Assembly: GCA_943736015.1 (NCBI GenBank)
Contig: OX031059.1
Location: forward strand, 59,469,159 to 59,533,158
Length of the DNA: 64,000 nt
Origin: Tridacna crocea
Lineage: Eukaryota > Mollusca > Bivalvia > Cardiida > Cardiidae
Direction: 5' to 3'
The notes below the pieces were generated by a model. That model had not been told where the DNA came from and ran no database searches. It worked only from the letters and a program-made list of their open reading frames with translations. The translations under genes and the position numbers were made by a program. Each line of letters opens with the position of its first letter. The stretch's first letter is position 1. Of this stretch, positions 22,960 to 35,387 are shown one piece after another.

Positions 22960-23300
22960 GACCCAAGAAGATTCGGCTCAAGGCCTTCAAGCGATTTTTG
23001 AGAAGATTTGGCCCAGCAGGTGAGAAGATTCGGCCCCTAGGGTGAGAAGATTTGGCACAGGTTGTATAGATTGATTTTATCAGTAAAATTACCTGATTGG
23101 ACGATTTATTCTGAAGCGTTACAGTAATCTTAATGATTAATCGTACATGTGAATACCGAACATGTGGTTTTGCAGAACGTTACGATCATTACCGTGTTTT
23201 GCTAATGCCATTATTAGTAGATTTTAGTGGTGTACTTCTCAGGACCGTACTTCTCATCCCTTTTTTGGAGAAGATTCGGCCCAATCGTTGAGAAATAGAG
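22960..23300. mobile_element. MITE-like island with 'tgagaag' subterminal motifs
   Basis: 'gagaagattcggccc'-type phrases occur at about 22965, 23010, 23028, 23043 and 23267. On the right side the complement 'cttctca' occurs twice (about 23235 and 23250). This layout suggests inverted subterminal repeats around a short core. Confidence 0.5.
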
Positions 23301-23775
23301 GGAACTCGGTCCAGTTTTCATATTTTGTTTTTGTATTATTGGGTGTATGTTTTGTTTGCTTTAATAATTTAGGAGTGTAATTTCCTCTTTGTTCTTGAAG
23401 GCTTTTACTGAGACATCGAAAAAAATCAGTTTTGAACTTTATTTGGCCATGGCAAAAGTATTCTTGTTGTGAAATTCCTGTAATTGAATAATACATGCAC
23501 TGATTTCACCTATTACTTCTTTAAACAACAAATGTAGACAGGAGAAAGATGTGGACTTGTCAATTTCAAAACGTTTCGGGTCGACAATTTAATATGGCTG
23601 AAGAGTTAACTATTATTGTGGGATATGAAAAAAATGAATTTAAGGATAAAAGAAACATAATGGCCACGAGCAAATTCTCTCCATTCATAATGTTATGCAC
23701 ATCAAGCCATCGGACATTAACTTTAGATCCACTTGTATGCAATTCAGTCTACATATTTTGTAATGTTAAAGGTTA

Positions 23776-23987
23776 TTAACCCTTTACCAAACGATTCCTG
23801 GTTTTCTTGACTAAAGAAATGTAGGCTTTTGAAAAAGTGGGGAGAGGAGAAAATGCTGGTAACAAGTAATTTTCTCTTTTTCCCACCAGATTTTCTACTT
23901 TTGTAAGAGAATTAATATTAACATTTTAAGCACATCTAACCTTTCAATTTGGACCAGACTAATACTATGTCATATGGTAAAGAGATA
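23776..23987 (-). mobile_element. TTAA MITE, family 1 (diverged)
   Basis: TTAACCCTTTACCAAACG start, hairpin remnant GAGAAAATGCTGGTAAC / TTTTCTCTTTTTCCCACC, and GGTAAAGAGATAA end. Confidence 0.75.
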
Positions 23988-24207
23988 AGGATGTGCAAAT
24001 TTATAGAAAAATTGTGATATTATATGCCAAGCACTTCAATTTGAAATGTAAAGCTGTTCCTGAAATCCAGATTCTCTTCTTTGTTAGTTGACTCCTGCTG
24101 TTGTAACTGGTTAAAAGAGTTGCGTCTCTGTATATGGATAAAATCGCCATAGCAGTTTCTTCACTGTGTATGCACACAAGACTTCTCAAGTTCTAGTCAG
24201 TTTATTC

Positions 24208-24460
24208 ACACTGGAGAGACATTACGAAATTGTTCCTGGTCAACGTTACTGTCCCTGTCAATTTTACGTACCCGTTCGAGTAAAAAACATGGCTGCGCCC
24301 ACAAGATTACACAAGGTAAGCACAAAAACATTCTTCTATAACAACCAGATGAGTAGATGTGCTGTAGATGGTTGTCGCACGGAATTTCTGGGATGTTAGT
24401 GCATATTTCTGTATTGTTCCTTTGGTGGTTTGTTATTTGTTAAAGACGTTTAATCCAACA
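24208..24460 (+). repeat. Inverted duplication, arm A
   Basis: It starts CACTGGAGAGACATTACGAA and includes 'aacgttactgtccctgtcaa', an ATG open frame MAAPTRLHK and donor AAG/GTAAGC. The reverse-complement copy is at 27901-28153, about 3.4 kb away, and similarity ends sharply at CACTGGAGAG on both. No matching target duplication was seen. Confidence 0.8.
24289..24315 (+). pseudogene. Duplicate of the MAAPTRLHK first-exon sequence
   Basis: ATG to donor AAG/GTAAGC on the plus strand, an inverted copy of 28072-28046. No plus-strand exon that continues it was found, so it is probably a non-functional copy. It could still carry promoter activity toward the right. Confidence 0.4.
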
Positions 24461-24795
24461 AACCAACAACGTCCGCGACAACGATTTCTGAATAATCAAC
24501 ACCCGGAAGTCAGCAAAAAGCTTTTTTAAACATACAAACACAATAATCTGAAGTTTGTGTTGTGTCAAGTAAATCACATATGCTTTATTCACCACAGTTG
24601 AAAACAAAAAACTATACGACATCCATTAAAAAGCACTTTTCTCTCAATTTTTATAGGCAACACACCACGCTCCAGAACACAATAAAACGATCCAGTTCCT
24701 GAATTGAAACAGAGAACGATATCATAATGTGATTGTGTACGAGTTTAATGATTTTTTTCCCTTTTTTTAATCAATATGCATAACTGTCTACTATT

Positions 24796-25505
24796 CTATC
24801 TTTCAGGTTTTCTTTCCGTCAGGTTTATTATCCTTTTGATGCCTTTGAAATGAAATGCCATGATATAGACAAGGGAATTTGACATTCTATAACCAAAATA
24901 AATGATAAAATATGGAAAAAAATCTCCCCTATATAATACAAACACAAGGAATGCAACGTCTCGATTGCAAGCGACAGCACAAGACAGCCTTTCCCACCCA
25001 AAATCACCCACGAAACAAACATTGATCATAATTTCCTTTAGCCTAGCAATAGACAACACAAAAATGTACCTGCGACATTCGGCGATTCCTCAGTAGACAC
25101 CTTTTAACCGGAGACAATTTCTATTCATCGAGGAGGCCATTCGCTGACGTTACGGGAAGAGCCAGGAAACGTATTTTCGGATTACGTATTACTTTTTTTT
25201 TTTTTTTTTTCGTTTTTAAGATATATTTATGGACATCACATGATACTTAATACAAGTAACTAACAAAAGTATTTGACCGTATTATCTTTTAAAGAAAAGA
25301 TATTTGACTCTAATACATAATCCGAAAATACACTTCCTGGCCCTTCCTGGGAATCCTGTGACGTCAGCGAATGGCCTTCTCGATGGATAGAAATTGTAAA
25401 AAAAAAAAATGTAATACATGACGGGTATTTCCGGTTAAAAGGTGTCTACTGAGGAATCGCCGAATGTCGCAGGTACATTTTTGTGTTTTCTATCGCTAGG
25501 CTAAC
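24796..25505. repeat. Repeat S copies in inverted arrangement
   Basis: Left arm 25041-25190 and right arm 25311-25502 are near reverse complements. Shared text includes 'taggctaa/ttagcct', 'gcaggtacatttttgtg', 'ggttaaaaggtgtctactg' and 'gaatggccttctcga'. A spacer of about 120 bp separates them. Repeat S continues leftward to about 24796. The ORFs here are repeat-borne. Confidence 0.8.
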
Positions 25506-25779
25506 AGTGATCGGTAAAGAATTTATTTCAATGAGACAATGGCTCCTGTCTTTGAAAACCAATGGGACATTTTCAAAAGTAATGAGACATTTAAATCTTC
25601 AGATGAGACGTTATAAAGATTTCAAGTAAAGCACTTTATTCTGTTTTATTGTTTTAGCACATGAATAATCCATACTGTTCATTTTTCCATATACAAAAAA
25701 ACAAACAGACATATTTAAAGCATTTGCAGACAACGACTTCAACCACCCCCCCAAACCTGTCTGCTATAGATCTATATTT

Positions 25780-26230
25780 TCATTTCATAAAACAACATTT
25801 TTTTCACTCATGAACGGAATTTAGCTTTCAATTATTGCTTTATTCAGAGATTTGTATAAATCAACTGTATAAATCCATTATTATTGATGAGAAGATAGTT
25901 TGAGAGTATCCCTGATCGGACGAGGCCAAGCTGCTCATTGTATTGTCATGGGTTTTCACGCTTTTTTGGCGATTTATTTTTTCATGACAATGAATTTTTG
26001 GAGAGGTATTGCTACATTATTTGACATCATCCAGTCAGTTTAAATAGCAAGTAAATAAAAAAATCTGTCACTTTACACTAGATAAGAGGAATAACACCTT
26101 TGTTACTCTGTCATAAATGACTCGACAGCTTCATTATCATCCGCGTGTCCTTTGCATTTTATACTGATCATGTTTAGCCCAATTTTCTGCCGGATGTACG
26201 CAGGCTAGATTTTATAAAGCTCTGGACGAT
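25780..26230 (-). repeat. Repeat R, inverted relative to 37250-37730
   Basis: 'ctgtcataaatgactcg', 'tttatactgatcatgttta' and 'gataagaggaataacacc' are the complements, with minor changes, of segments at 37250-37440. 'gagaagatagtttgag' matches the complement of 37540. Confidence 0.75.
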
Positions 26231-26870
26231 AATTTCATACATCAGATATTTTCCACTGTCAAAGACAGATCATTTCAAATTTCCAAGTCTCAAAACCCGG
26301 ACTAAGGGATCTAATGAGAAGCGTGCCGAGTTGTCAAGTTTTGTCAAATAATGCATGGACAAAAATTTCTTTCTCATTTTTCCGGCCAATTTTGATGTTT
26401 GTTATCTACTGTTCAATCGAAGATTGTGATTAATGATAGTCACAAAACCAAGAATTCAAGTTTAGGCACCAAGCGAGTTCAAGAATCGACTACAATCGAT
26501 TCCGGGTTTTCTCAATCGATTATCGGAATCGGAAGCCAAAACCAAATGACTTTTGACTATAGTCGATCATCTGCCCACCGCTAAGTGATAGATACAAGGA
26601 CTTCCTGCAATGAGCAGTTTAATTTATGGCTCTGTCCCGATGATTCAATCACAATATCTCGGATATAAAGTCGCATATTATCAATGTATTATCGAGTAGC
26701 ATTCCCGAATACCGATGTTAAAATTAGATTCTAATGCATACAATCAATAATAATATTCACAAAATACGAGAATACCTAACTTTACTTTTCTTTTGTTTTA
26801 GTTTTAGAAAGATTTGCAAAAAAATATAGGCTCAACTTCCGTATTCCTATGAGACAGTTGGGCGCATTTC
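26231..26870. other. No gene seen
   Basis: AT-rich, with scattered short ORFs lacking domain or splice evidence. Confidence 0.4.
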
Positions 26871-26877
26871 TAGGATT

Positions 26878-27000
26878 TTGAATGAGACAATCGAGGCGTT
26901 GCAGTCCTTCTGTTTACATTATATAGGGGAGATATTTTTTTCATATTTGATCATTTATTTTGGTTATAGAATGTCAAATTCCTGTGATATAGATGAAGAG
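26878..27000 (+). repeat. Repeat S fragment
   Basis: 'tatataggggagatattttt' and 'atttattttggttatagaat' match the repeat S segment at 24870-24940 in the opposite orientation. Confidence 0.65.
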
Positions 27001-27239
27001 CTTGATGACAGACAGTATCATGCAAAGGATATCTATCATAACTATCTTGCAGAAGATCCATAACTATTATAAATACCATCTTCGATATTGTCATCAAGAG
27101 ACTCGTTTTTGTGAATATGATTTAATAATAATGATCATCAACGACCAACCATTCGTATGCCTTGTAAGCGGCACACCTAAAAGTAACTATTAAGATCTGA
27201 ATATCTAAATATATATTAATATTTAATATTTAAATATTG

Positions 27240-27420
27240 ATCATCGATACTCTGTGGAAAGGGGGCTTAATGCATAGATCTGCGGAAAGAATCTGCCCAG
27301 GTCAGCTTGTGCATTCCGTGCAGGCGGAAGTGGACCAAGACTTTTCGCTTTAGGTCAATTTTCTGTATGTTCAAGGATCAGTCTACCTAACGATACCCCC
27401 CCCCTCTCTCTCTTCACGAT
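27240..27420. repeat. Dispersed repeat with 'gcccaggtcagcttgtgc'
   Basis: The phrase and the imperfect inverted text 'gtgcattccgtgcaggc' resemble a short element common in bivalve genomes (recollection). It is followed by a C/CT-rich tract at 27400. Confidence 0.4.
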
Positions 27421-27900
27421 GGGTGTCTGATTCTGCCAGCTTAATAAAATTGGGGATAGAAACAGAGAACCCGAGATCGCCTGAACATGCCTAGTAACAT
27501 TAGGTCTATTGATAGAAAGAAGAATTCAATGTGTTGTAGAATTGTACTTCAATTCAAGTATTTATTTAACTACACTACGACTGTGACTACGATGATTAAT
27601 ATAGAATCTTGACCAACTTAACAAAATTGTTCACTGTAACACAAACCCATACGCTTACTGTATTTTCAGCTCAGAAGCTGAATCGTTGTATTGACCGTAG
27701 GAGCATCTTACGTTGTAATTTAAAAATGGCAAAATATCCCTGAATAACTGCAATTTGATTTTTTATCGGTTTATAGTGCTGAGGATAATCACTGTATTGG
27801 TCATCTGACACGGCACACACTTCAGAATATTGAGTGTATATGTTTTACAAGGGTTTTTGGAGACTCCAAGTAGTGTTTTTTTAGAAATCGTAGAAACTTT

Positions 27901-28153
27901 GTTGGATTAAACGTCTTCAACAAACGATTAACCACCAAAAGAACTAGAGATTAACGTGCACTGACATCCCAGACATTCCGTGCGACAACCTGCAACTGCA
28001 TATCTATTCAATAACATGTTAAAAAAATTATGTTTTTGTGCTTACCTTGTGTAATCTTGTGGGCGCAGCCATGTTTTTTACTCGAACGGGTACGTAAAAT
28101 TGACAGGGACAGTAACGTTGACCAGGAACAAGTTCGTAATGTCTCTCCAGTGT
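27901..28153 (-). repeat. Inverted duplication, arm B
   Basis: Reverse complement of arm A (24208-24460), starting CACTGGAGAG at the 28153 side. It carries the MAAPTRLHK frame plus donor in the orientation of the SET chimera gene. Confidence 0.8.
28046..28072 (-). CDS. Possible first coding exon of the SET chimera (MAAPTRLHK)
   Basis: On the minus strand, ATG at 28072 opens nine codons that end exactly at donor AAG/GTAAGC (GT 28045-28044), phase 0. The pre-SET exon at 16041 needs phase 0, so the join would read MAAPTRLHK-RQKSSPEFW. The upstream text is CpG-bearing ('cccgttcgag', 'aacgttactg'), which is suitable for a 5' UTR. Against this, the implied intron is 12 kb, the exon is tiny, and an inverted copy exists on the other strand at 24289. 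No other start exon was found between 16 and 28 kb. Confidence 0.42.
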
Positions 28154-28159
28154 GTTATT

Positions 28160-30040
28160 GGTACATTTTAGATTTTATCCAAAGTTTTATGGCAGAATTG
28201 ATTTTTTTTGTTGGTTGTATCAAAAAGAAAATCTATTGAAATGTTCTTGTTGCTGACAATCCTTAGAGATTTAATTCATTTAAATAGCTGTGAATTCATT
28301 CTTCTTTTCTAACCAAATGTTTTGGTGATTTCAGGCCCCTTCTTTAGATCAAAGAATATCTGACAGATCAAACTGATAGAAAAACAAGTTGTTTCTTTAA
28401 AAAAAAAAAAGAAGCCAGGAGAGGTCGACATCAATTTTTTTCAAATAGTTTTTATGCTTTGAAAATAAATATATCTCGGTACATGTAATGAAATAAGCAA
28501 GGCAATAAACGGGTCTTTGAAATCTGTTCAGTTCTAAATACATATTCATCTGTCCTTGTAATTTTTGTGAGTCACATGACCTTCCCACGTTTTAACGTCA
28601 CATGATTTTTTTGCTATGTTCCTTTTTATTTTAAGATTTTCTTTGTTCTTTTTTTCCTTTTTGTTTAGACTTAACTGTTTGATACAAACCTGAAAAAAAA
28701 ATGTCATATGCTTTCAAAATTTACAATTTTGTTGAAATTCACCATATAAAAACAAACCACGTCTATTTCCTATTTCATTTTTTTGACTTCGATTTTTTGA
28801 TAAAATCATGACAAAACAGACTGTGTATCAGAACAATTCCCCTACAAAGATTACAAAGACAGCAATTTCTGAGGCACTCTGCCTTTTAAACTCAACACTG
28901 TTGGAGAGGTCTGATAACCTCTCCTGAATGATCATTTGATCCCTCCCCACCACCAAATAGAGTGAAAAGTGAGTTCACAGACTTTTATAATACTCTTGTT
29001 TCCTGACACCCTCCCACTTTCTAGAGACTTTGGACCCTCACAATACAACAGAAATCACAAGCAAGGCAAAACAGCTACTATGCTTAGATTGGCCTCTGAG
29101 AATTTTTTTTCCTGATTATTTGTAGATAATAATAAAGACAAATGTTTTCTTGTCAGTATTTATTTGAAGTTGCGGCGCAAAGCATTATGAAAACATCATA
29201 AATAAAAAGATGACACAAAAATTACATTCCCAGAAACCAAATATAAGCCAAATTTAAGAAGTACCATAATGATTAAAAATTTGGAACATACTCAGCATAT
29301 GCTACAATAAGATCAAATATTTTTTAACATCCTAATCAAGCATTTGTAAGGTTCAAATGTCATTGCTGTATTAAACGTCATGTCTAGGTCTAGACTATTT
29401 GCTCATGTTTGCATTTGATCTAATATTTATGATCTTGCGGTTCACCTACAAGCTGTTGGTAAAGCATAAAGGTTTACATCTATTCTACTGAGGTGTGGTT
29501 AGGTCAGAGATACACATGCTACAGATATTTGGTTAGTTATACTAGTGCTCATCAGGAAAGTGCTAAACTACAACCTTTAGCTTAATATGTATTTACAGGG
29601 CAAAGAAAGCAAGGTTAAAAATGATTTAAAAAACCCATTCAATGAAAAACAGATGCAGGATAAAAGGCTATGCAAGTTCTGTGGCTAAAATCTTTTATTT
29701 ATGTTATTTGTCTGCTTCCTACAGAACACAAAATATAATATAATAATTTCCCTACCTACCTACCCAAGACTGAAATACTGGGTAGGTAAAGGACAAACAA
29801 ACAATTTTTTAATTTAGGCCTTATAATTATGGTCTATACCCTGTTTTGAAAATAAAGAACAAATATTTCCTGAAATATACAAATTATAGATTTTTGGATG
29901 TTTTCATATGGTGTTTAATGTTAATTCCTGACACTTTGACATCTTACGAAGAAACTGACGTGAAAATTGTTCAGCTCAATTGCCATTTAAATTTTGACCT
30001 CTATGTCACACTTTGACTTCATTTTTTTGAAAATCACCCA
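28160..30040. other. No gene seen
   Basis: AT-rich sequence with long T and A runs. Short palindromic text at 29748-29790 (CCTACCTACC...GGGTAGG) may be a small MITE remnant. Nothing else was recognised. Confidence 0.4.
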
Positions 30041-30049
30041 TAAATGTAT

Positions 30050-30280
30050 TTACTATCTAGACTGTGTCCTCACAAAACAAAAATGAGAGTTACAGTTGCT
30101 TGCACTCTATGGACAATGTCCTCACAAACCGAAGAGAGAGATAAATGTATTTACTATCTAGACTGTGTCTTCAAGAGTTACAGTTGCATGCACTCTATGG
30201 ACAAAGTCCTCACAAAACAGGATAGAGAGAAAATGACAATTTCAATGTAGACTGTGTCCTCACAAGGCAGAAAAGTGAGT
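30050..30280. repeat. Second array of the 102-bp GTCCTCAC minisatellite
   Basis: The unit text ('ttactatctagactgtgtcc', 'gttgcttgcactctatgg') equals that at 20138-20425. The two arrays are 10 kb apart in the same orientation. Confidence 0.85.
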
Positions 30281-30282
30281 TA

Positions 30283-30413
30283 CAATTTTCTCTTTTTCCC
30301 ATAATGTTTTCTTACCTTCACAAAACAAATTGCAAATTTTTAGTATCTTTTATTGTCTGCAAATGCTTTCGATTTGGACAACCCTAAAATTTTGTCGTTT
30401 GGTAATGAGTTAA
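30283..30413 (-). mobile_element. Family 1 MITE, half copy
   Basis: It begins within the core (TTTTCTCTTTTTCCCATAA) and ends GGTAATGAGTTAA. It adjoins the minisatellite directly. Confidence 0.7.
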
Positions 30414-31447
30414 GAAGACTGGAATGAATAAGGATTATTCTTACCCGAGGCAGGGTTTTCAAACTTGCCATAACCTGAAACCAAGCAAAAAACAGTATGT
30501 ATATAAAATTTATAAGGCTATTCAACAAATATGGCTGCGGTTGCAGCCTTATCATGCTTTTCCGATATTATTCAGCTTATATATGCACAATTCTAATATG
30601 AGCCATGTACTCTTCTTTGGGCACAAATACATTGTACATTTTTGCCATGTGTTGCCATTTTTTTCTATTGGTATCTTGTTACAAATGGTTTGATTGGTTA
30701 CAATGCATTTTGCTCGCATCTAATGAAATTGTGTACTGAGATTTTTCATTTTTAAAGTCCCTTAAAAAGAATGAGGAGTTAATATCCTTTATATCCTATC
30801 AAAGATGGTAGAAAAGAACTCAGAAGTTTACGAAATCCCAAAGGAAAAAAGACACAGGAGGCACATCCGACCTATCATCATAAAAAATTGGGTTTGAGAA
30901 CTAAGCAGATCACAAATTAATCTATTTGCAGACACATGCAAACCCAGCCTATTCTGACACGATTTGAGCTTTTTCGATGCCAGATGTTCATAAGACAGAG
31001 TTCCCACTCATGAAATTTTTGTGTGGTGCATGCACTCTCTAGGAATTTTGGAGTGCTCAAGAAAAATTCGGACTGCACTAAAATACAATATCTACTATTG
31101 TTGAATCTTTTAAATCATTAAAATGAAATAAATACACAAACAAGCAAGTTTTGTTTCTTTTTTTTACTTTTGTTGGAATTGGAAAGGACAAGTAAAACAA
31201 GTGTTTGTAAGTTTGCTTTGTAAGGCTTCATTTATTAGGATTACATCAAACAGCTTCTTACTATTCCAACCTCGAAACCATTCTACTGCACTACAGATCA
31301 TTTCCATTCACCTCTATAGTTGGCTCAGAAAGTAGACCACCATTACATGTTATTTTCATCACATGACCATCACTGATTTTTGTTTAAAATTGGCATAAGA
31401 TTCTGATCAGTAAAGAAGCTTGAAAAAAAATAGTTCCATTGTATACA

Positions 31448-33747
31448 CAGGGTTTTCCCTCGACCACAAAAATAGGTGGTCATTGTGACCTCCAAGTAAA
31501 AAATAATGGGAGTCATTTTGGAATTTGTAGGGGGTCACAACAAAATGTAATTTGCTACATCGCTTATAGAAAAACTACTATTTGTGAAAGTATGGGTTTT
31601 TTTTGTTTGTTTTCTATTCACTGTAAATCTCCGTTTACCTTATACATGAATTGTTTCATGGTGATAGATACATAACACCAGAGATTCTCTATATAGAGGG
31701 CGCTTACTGCCTAAAAGACTGGAGTTTGCTTTATTAAGCTTATTCTTAACAAGCAAATATGCTCTAAATGCAGACAAGCTGTCATATCTTTAAGTAATTT
31801 TATTGTTCCAAGGGTATCGTCATGATGGTACCATTGGATGAAGCACAAGTAGCCTCTCTCTATGGTTAAGGGTCATTTTGTTGTTATAAGAGGAATCGAC
31901 CAGTTTATTGGTGAAGAAAGCTTGATGTCAGCCAGAGTGGGAAGTCTGTTATTTTTCTTGATAAAGATTATCCACTTCGGCCGAAAATAAACTATTTTCA
32001 CCAATTATACGACAAATTCTTGTGTTTCATAAGATTCATGGGTCGTGTTCATACCGCTATTTTCAGCGAGTAACAAAGTGTATCTCTAGCTAATATACAG
32101 TAAACCCTCAAGATCTTGAAATGTTATTCTGGGTACTCCACTGTATTGTCTGATCTTTTTCTATAGGCCCTTCTTCCTTGCAGACAGCAAGAATGAAGTT
32201 GATTTGACAGAGCCGTAATGTTTTTATTTAAGATCGACTGGTTTTGTTTAGTCCCCTTTAAAAACAAGACAGTTTTTAGCTCTACTGGCTTTTAGCCAGC
32301 AGAGCTTATGTCATGGCGTGGTTTCCGTCGTTTGTCCGTCCGTTAGTCTTTTTCTTGTTTACGCGATAAAGTCTTCATTTTTGGTCAGATTTTCGTAAAA
32401 CTTACACAGATTGTTTATCTCATCAATAGCTTTAATCCTATTGATTTTGAAAAAAATCCAACAAACAGTATGGGAAAAGTAACCATTTCAGTTTTAAAAT
32501 TTCCATTTCTTGTTTACGCAATAAAGTCTGTATTTGTGGTCATATTTCCATGAAACTTGCAGAGTTTGTTTATCTTATCAATAGCTTCAACCCTATTGAT
32601 TTTGAAAAAAATCCAACAAACAGTATGGGGAAAGTAGCCATTTCAAGTTTAAAACCTTCATTTCTTGTTTACGCGATAAAGTCTACATTTTTGGTTAGAT
32701 TTTCATGAAACTTACACAGTTTGTTTATCTCATCAATAGCTTTAACCCTATTGATTTTGAAAGAAATCCAACAAACAGTATGGGAAAAGTAGCCATTTAA
32801 GTTTGAAAATTTTCATTTTTTGTTTACTGGATAAAGTCTGTATTTGTGGTCAGATTTCCATGAAACTTGCAGGATTTATCCATCTTATCAATAGCTTCAA
32901 CACGATGGATTTTGAAAATAATCCAACAAACAGTATGGGAAAAGCAGCCATTTCAAGTTTAAAACCTTCATTTCTTGTTTACGCGATAAAGTCTTCATTT
33001 TTGGTCAGATTTTCGTGAAACTTGCAGAGTCTGTCTATCTTATCAATAGCTTCAACCCTATAGATTTTGAAAAAAACCCAACAAACAGTATGGGAAAAGT
33101 AGCCATTTGAAGTTGAAAACTTTCATTTCTTGTTTATGCGATAAAGTCTGCATTTGAGTTCCGATTTTCATGAAATTTGCATAGCTTGTTTATATCATCA
33201 ATAGCTTAAACCCTATTGATTTTGAAAAACATCCAACAAACAGTATGGGAAAAGTAGTTATTTCAAGTTGAACAATTTCATTGCTTGTTTACATGGTGAA
33301 GTATTTATTTGTGATCAGATTTTTGTGAATTTTTCAGCTTATTTATCCCATCAATAGCTTTTTAACCCTATTGAGTTTGAAAAAAATCAACAAACAGTAA
33401 TGAAAAGGTGCCATTTTGAGTTGAAAATGTCTATTTTTTGTCTCTTTGCATAATGAATTCCTAATGTATGCTTTATTTAAAAGCAAAATCTCTGCCAGTA
33501 GAGCATATTCGGGCCCTTCAGGGCCTTCTAGTTTAGTAAAATCAATACACAGTCCACTGTTTCATCCCATATTCCCTTCGTACTCCAGATTTTTCATCTG
33601 CTCACGGGGTAACAGTGTCGGAAGTATATACGATCATTATTACCTCTTTTTGTGCGTCCACCATGACGCACTACAGAAAAAAATTGTGGGTCATTTTCCC
33701 TAAAAGTGCATCAAAACGCACAAAATTGTGCTTCAAGGAAAACCCTG
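31448..33747. mobile_element. hAT-like element, 2.3 kb, with nested array
   Basis: Inverted ends CAGGGTTTTCC and GGAAAACCCTG are bordered by TATACA on both sides (31442-31447 and 33748-33753). The text just inside is also partly shared. No transposase was recognised. Most of the interior is the pearl-like array at 32278-33535. Confidence 0.6.
32278..33535 (+). repeat. Pearl-like element with seven 156-bp units
   Basis: One end is the hairpin CTACTGGCTTTTAGCCAG, the other GGCCCTTCAGGGCC followed by TTCTAG. Between them are about seven units anchored by 'gtttacgcgataaagtc' at about 32356, 32513, 32668, 32822, 32978, 33134 and 33288. Terminal hairpins, a CTAG end and tandem cores resemble pearl/Helentron-type non-autonomous elements of bivalves. 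An inverted partner is at 40763-42188. Confidence 0.75.
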
Positions 33748-33759
33748 TATACAGGTCAA

Positions 33760-34680
33760 TTTAACTGTTTGAATGGATTTCTAATATATCCAAAGTCATG
33801 TTTACTTTGTCCACTTTATTATACCCTCATCCCACTAGGCCACAATCTACATCGCTTTGTGCGCTCATACAGAGTGCCGTAGATCGCCTCAGATCTCTGC
33901 CCGATGAGTGATTCTGAGGACCCTCCTATTCAGATAACAACCAGATGATGCTCCGCTGGCTATCAGGTAACAACCATTGTGATTTGATAGCGATTGCACT
34001 GTACATGATCACATCATAGCCTTGCTAGGAGTTGCAACCTTATACAACCTGTTTTTGCTCTGTTAGCAACCAACCATACTGTAGTTAAAACTTTTGACAA
34101 AAGAATTAAGTCTACCTACACCTAGTGCCTCTGTCCTCGAGGCATACACATGGTATGGATTGTTAGAGAGAAAGGATCAGATACAAGGAAATCCTGGTAC
34201 AAGCCCCAAGCTCTTCTTCGTTCCTTAACCTGTCCGGTGTAAAGCACTGATGCACGCTAGGCTACCTCACTTGATGGGGGATTTCTCTATTCACAAGTCA
34301 AATACTTTTTCTTTTTGGGTTCCAAAAAAGTTCACCTCTAGTTGGATGAGAAACACAATGTGTCTCAGAAAGGTCTTAGTTCAACCAGGTATCAAACCTT
34401 GGGCCCCATGGGAAAAATATAAGCACTCGCCCATGGCAAATAGAAAATTGGCTGAGCGAGCCAAAAATGCCCGTCAGGGGCCCAGGTGGCAATCCCAAAA
34501 ACTAGGACATTTTTCCAATTTATTAAATTTTTGGACAGAATAGTTACTAAAGCCAAGTTTATGACCAAAATTCAAAGAAAATCACATATTTCGGAACCAA
34601 ATATGTATCATTTGTGATGGTATTTCTTTTTTTCTGGATGGTTACTCATTATTTGGTTGGTTCTCAATTGCTGCACCGAA
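33760..34680. other. No gene seen; fragments of dispersed repeats
   Basis: 'cttgatgggggatttctcta' at 34270 matches 17845, so part of this stretch is a repeat. The rest has no recognised gene. Confidence 0.4.
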
Positions 34681-34685
34681 AGTTA

Positions 34686-34922
34686 CAGGCAACTCGTCCA
34701 AAGACAACTCGCCCAACAGTTAGACAACTCGGCCCTGAACTAAACACAACTCGCCCCGAACTTAACAAAACTCACTTAAATTAACAGTAAAATCAGACTT
34801 GCCCATAGATTGGGAAAGTATCTCGCCCATAATTCTAATGACAACTCGCCCAAGTCCAAAAGTCATTGAAATTCTTGCCCAAAACATGTTCTGGCGAATT
34901 GTCTTTGGGGCGAGTTGTCCTG
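34686..34922. mobile_element. MITE with 'acaactcgccc' motifs, about 237 bp
   Basis: Left end CAGGCAACTCG...AAAGACAACTCGCCC, right end GGCGAATTGTCTTTGGGG then CGAGTTGTCCTG. These are inverted over about 30 bp. Extra internal copies of 'caactcgccc' suggest repeated transposase sites. More copies of the motif extend to about 35000. Confidence 0.65.
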
Positions 34923-35387
34923 CAATCCTTGCCGATACCATGAAGCTGGGAACTATTAAAAATAAAATCGAACACTCCAATAGATTGGGAAAACATCTCG
35001 CCCATTTTATCTTCCCCTATCGCTAATCCATTCTGGCTTCAGTAAACTGGGCCCCTGGATTTTGGGCTGGGCCCCTAGATTTTTACACCTTCATAAATAC
35101 CAGATCCATTTTCATGTAAAAACAGTTTTTGATATTGGACCGATGTAGGGCCAATATAGAAATTAGAAAAAACTTTACTACTACTACTGCGATTCCGCCC
35201 TATTATCGAGTTAAAATCAGAGAAATCCCATGAAAAATGTAAAAGCACGAGAAAAAATCGCATTCGCATTCAAATAAAAAAAAAAAAAATGATGACAGGG
35301 ATTTGCCAACGCCGTGATTCCGTTTAACTCAAAGAAATCCCATGAAAATTGTAAAAGCGCGAGAAAAAAATCACATTCAAATTAAAA

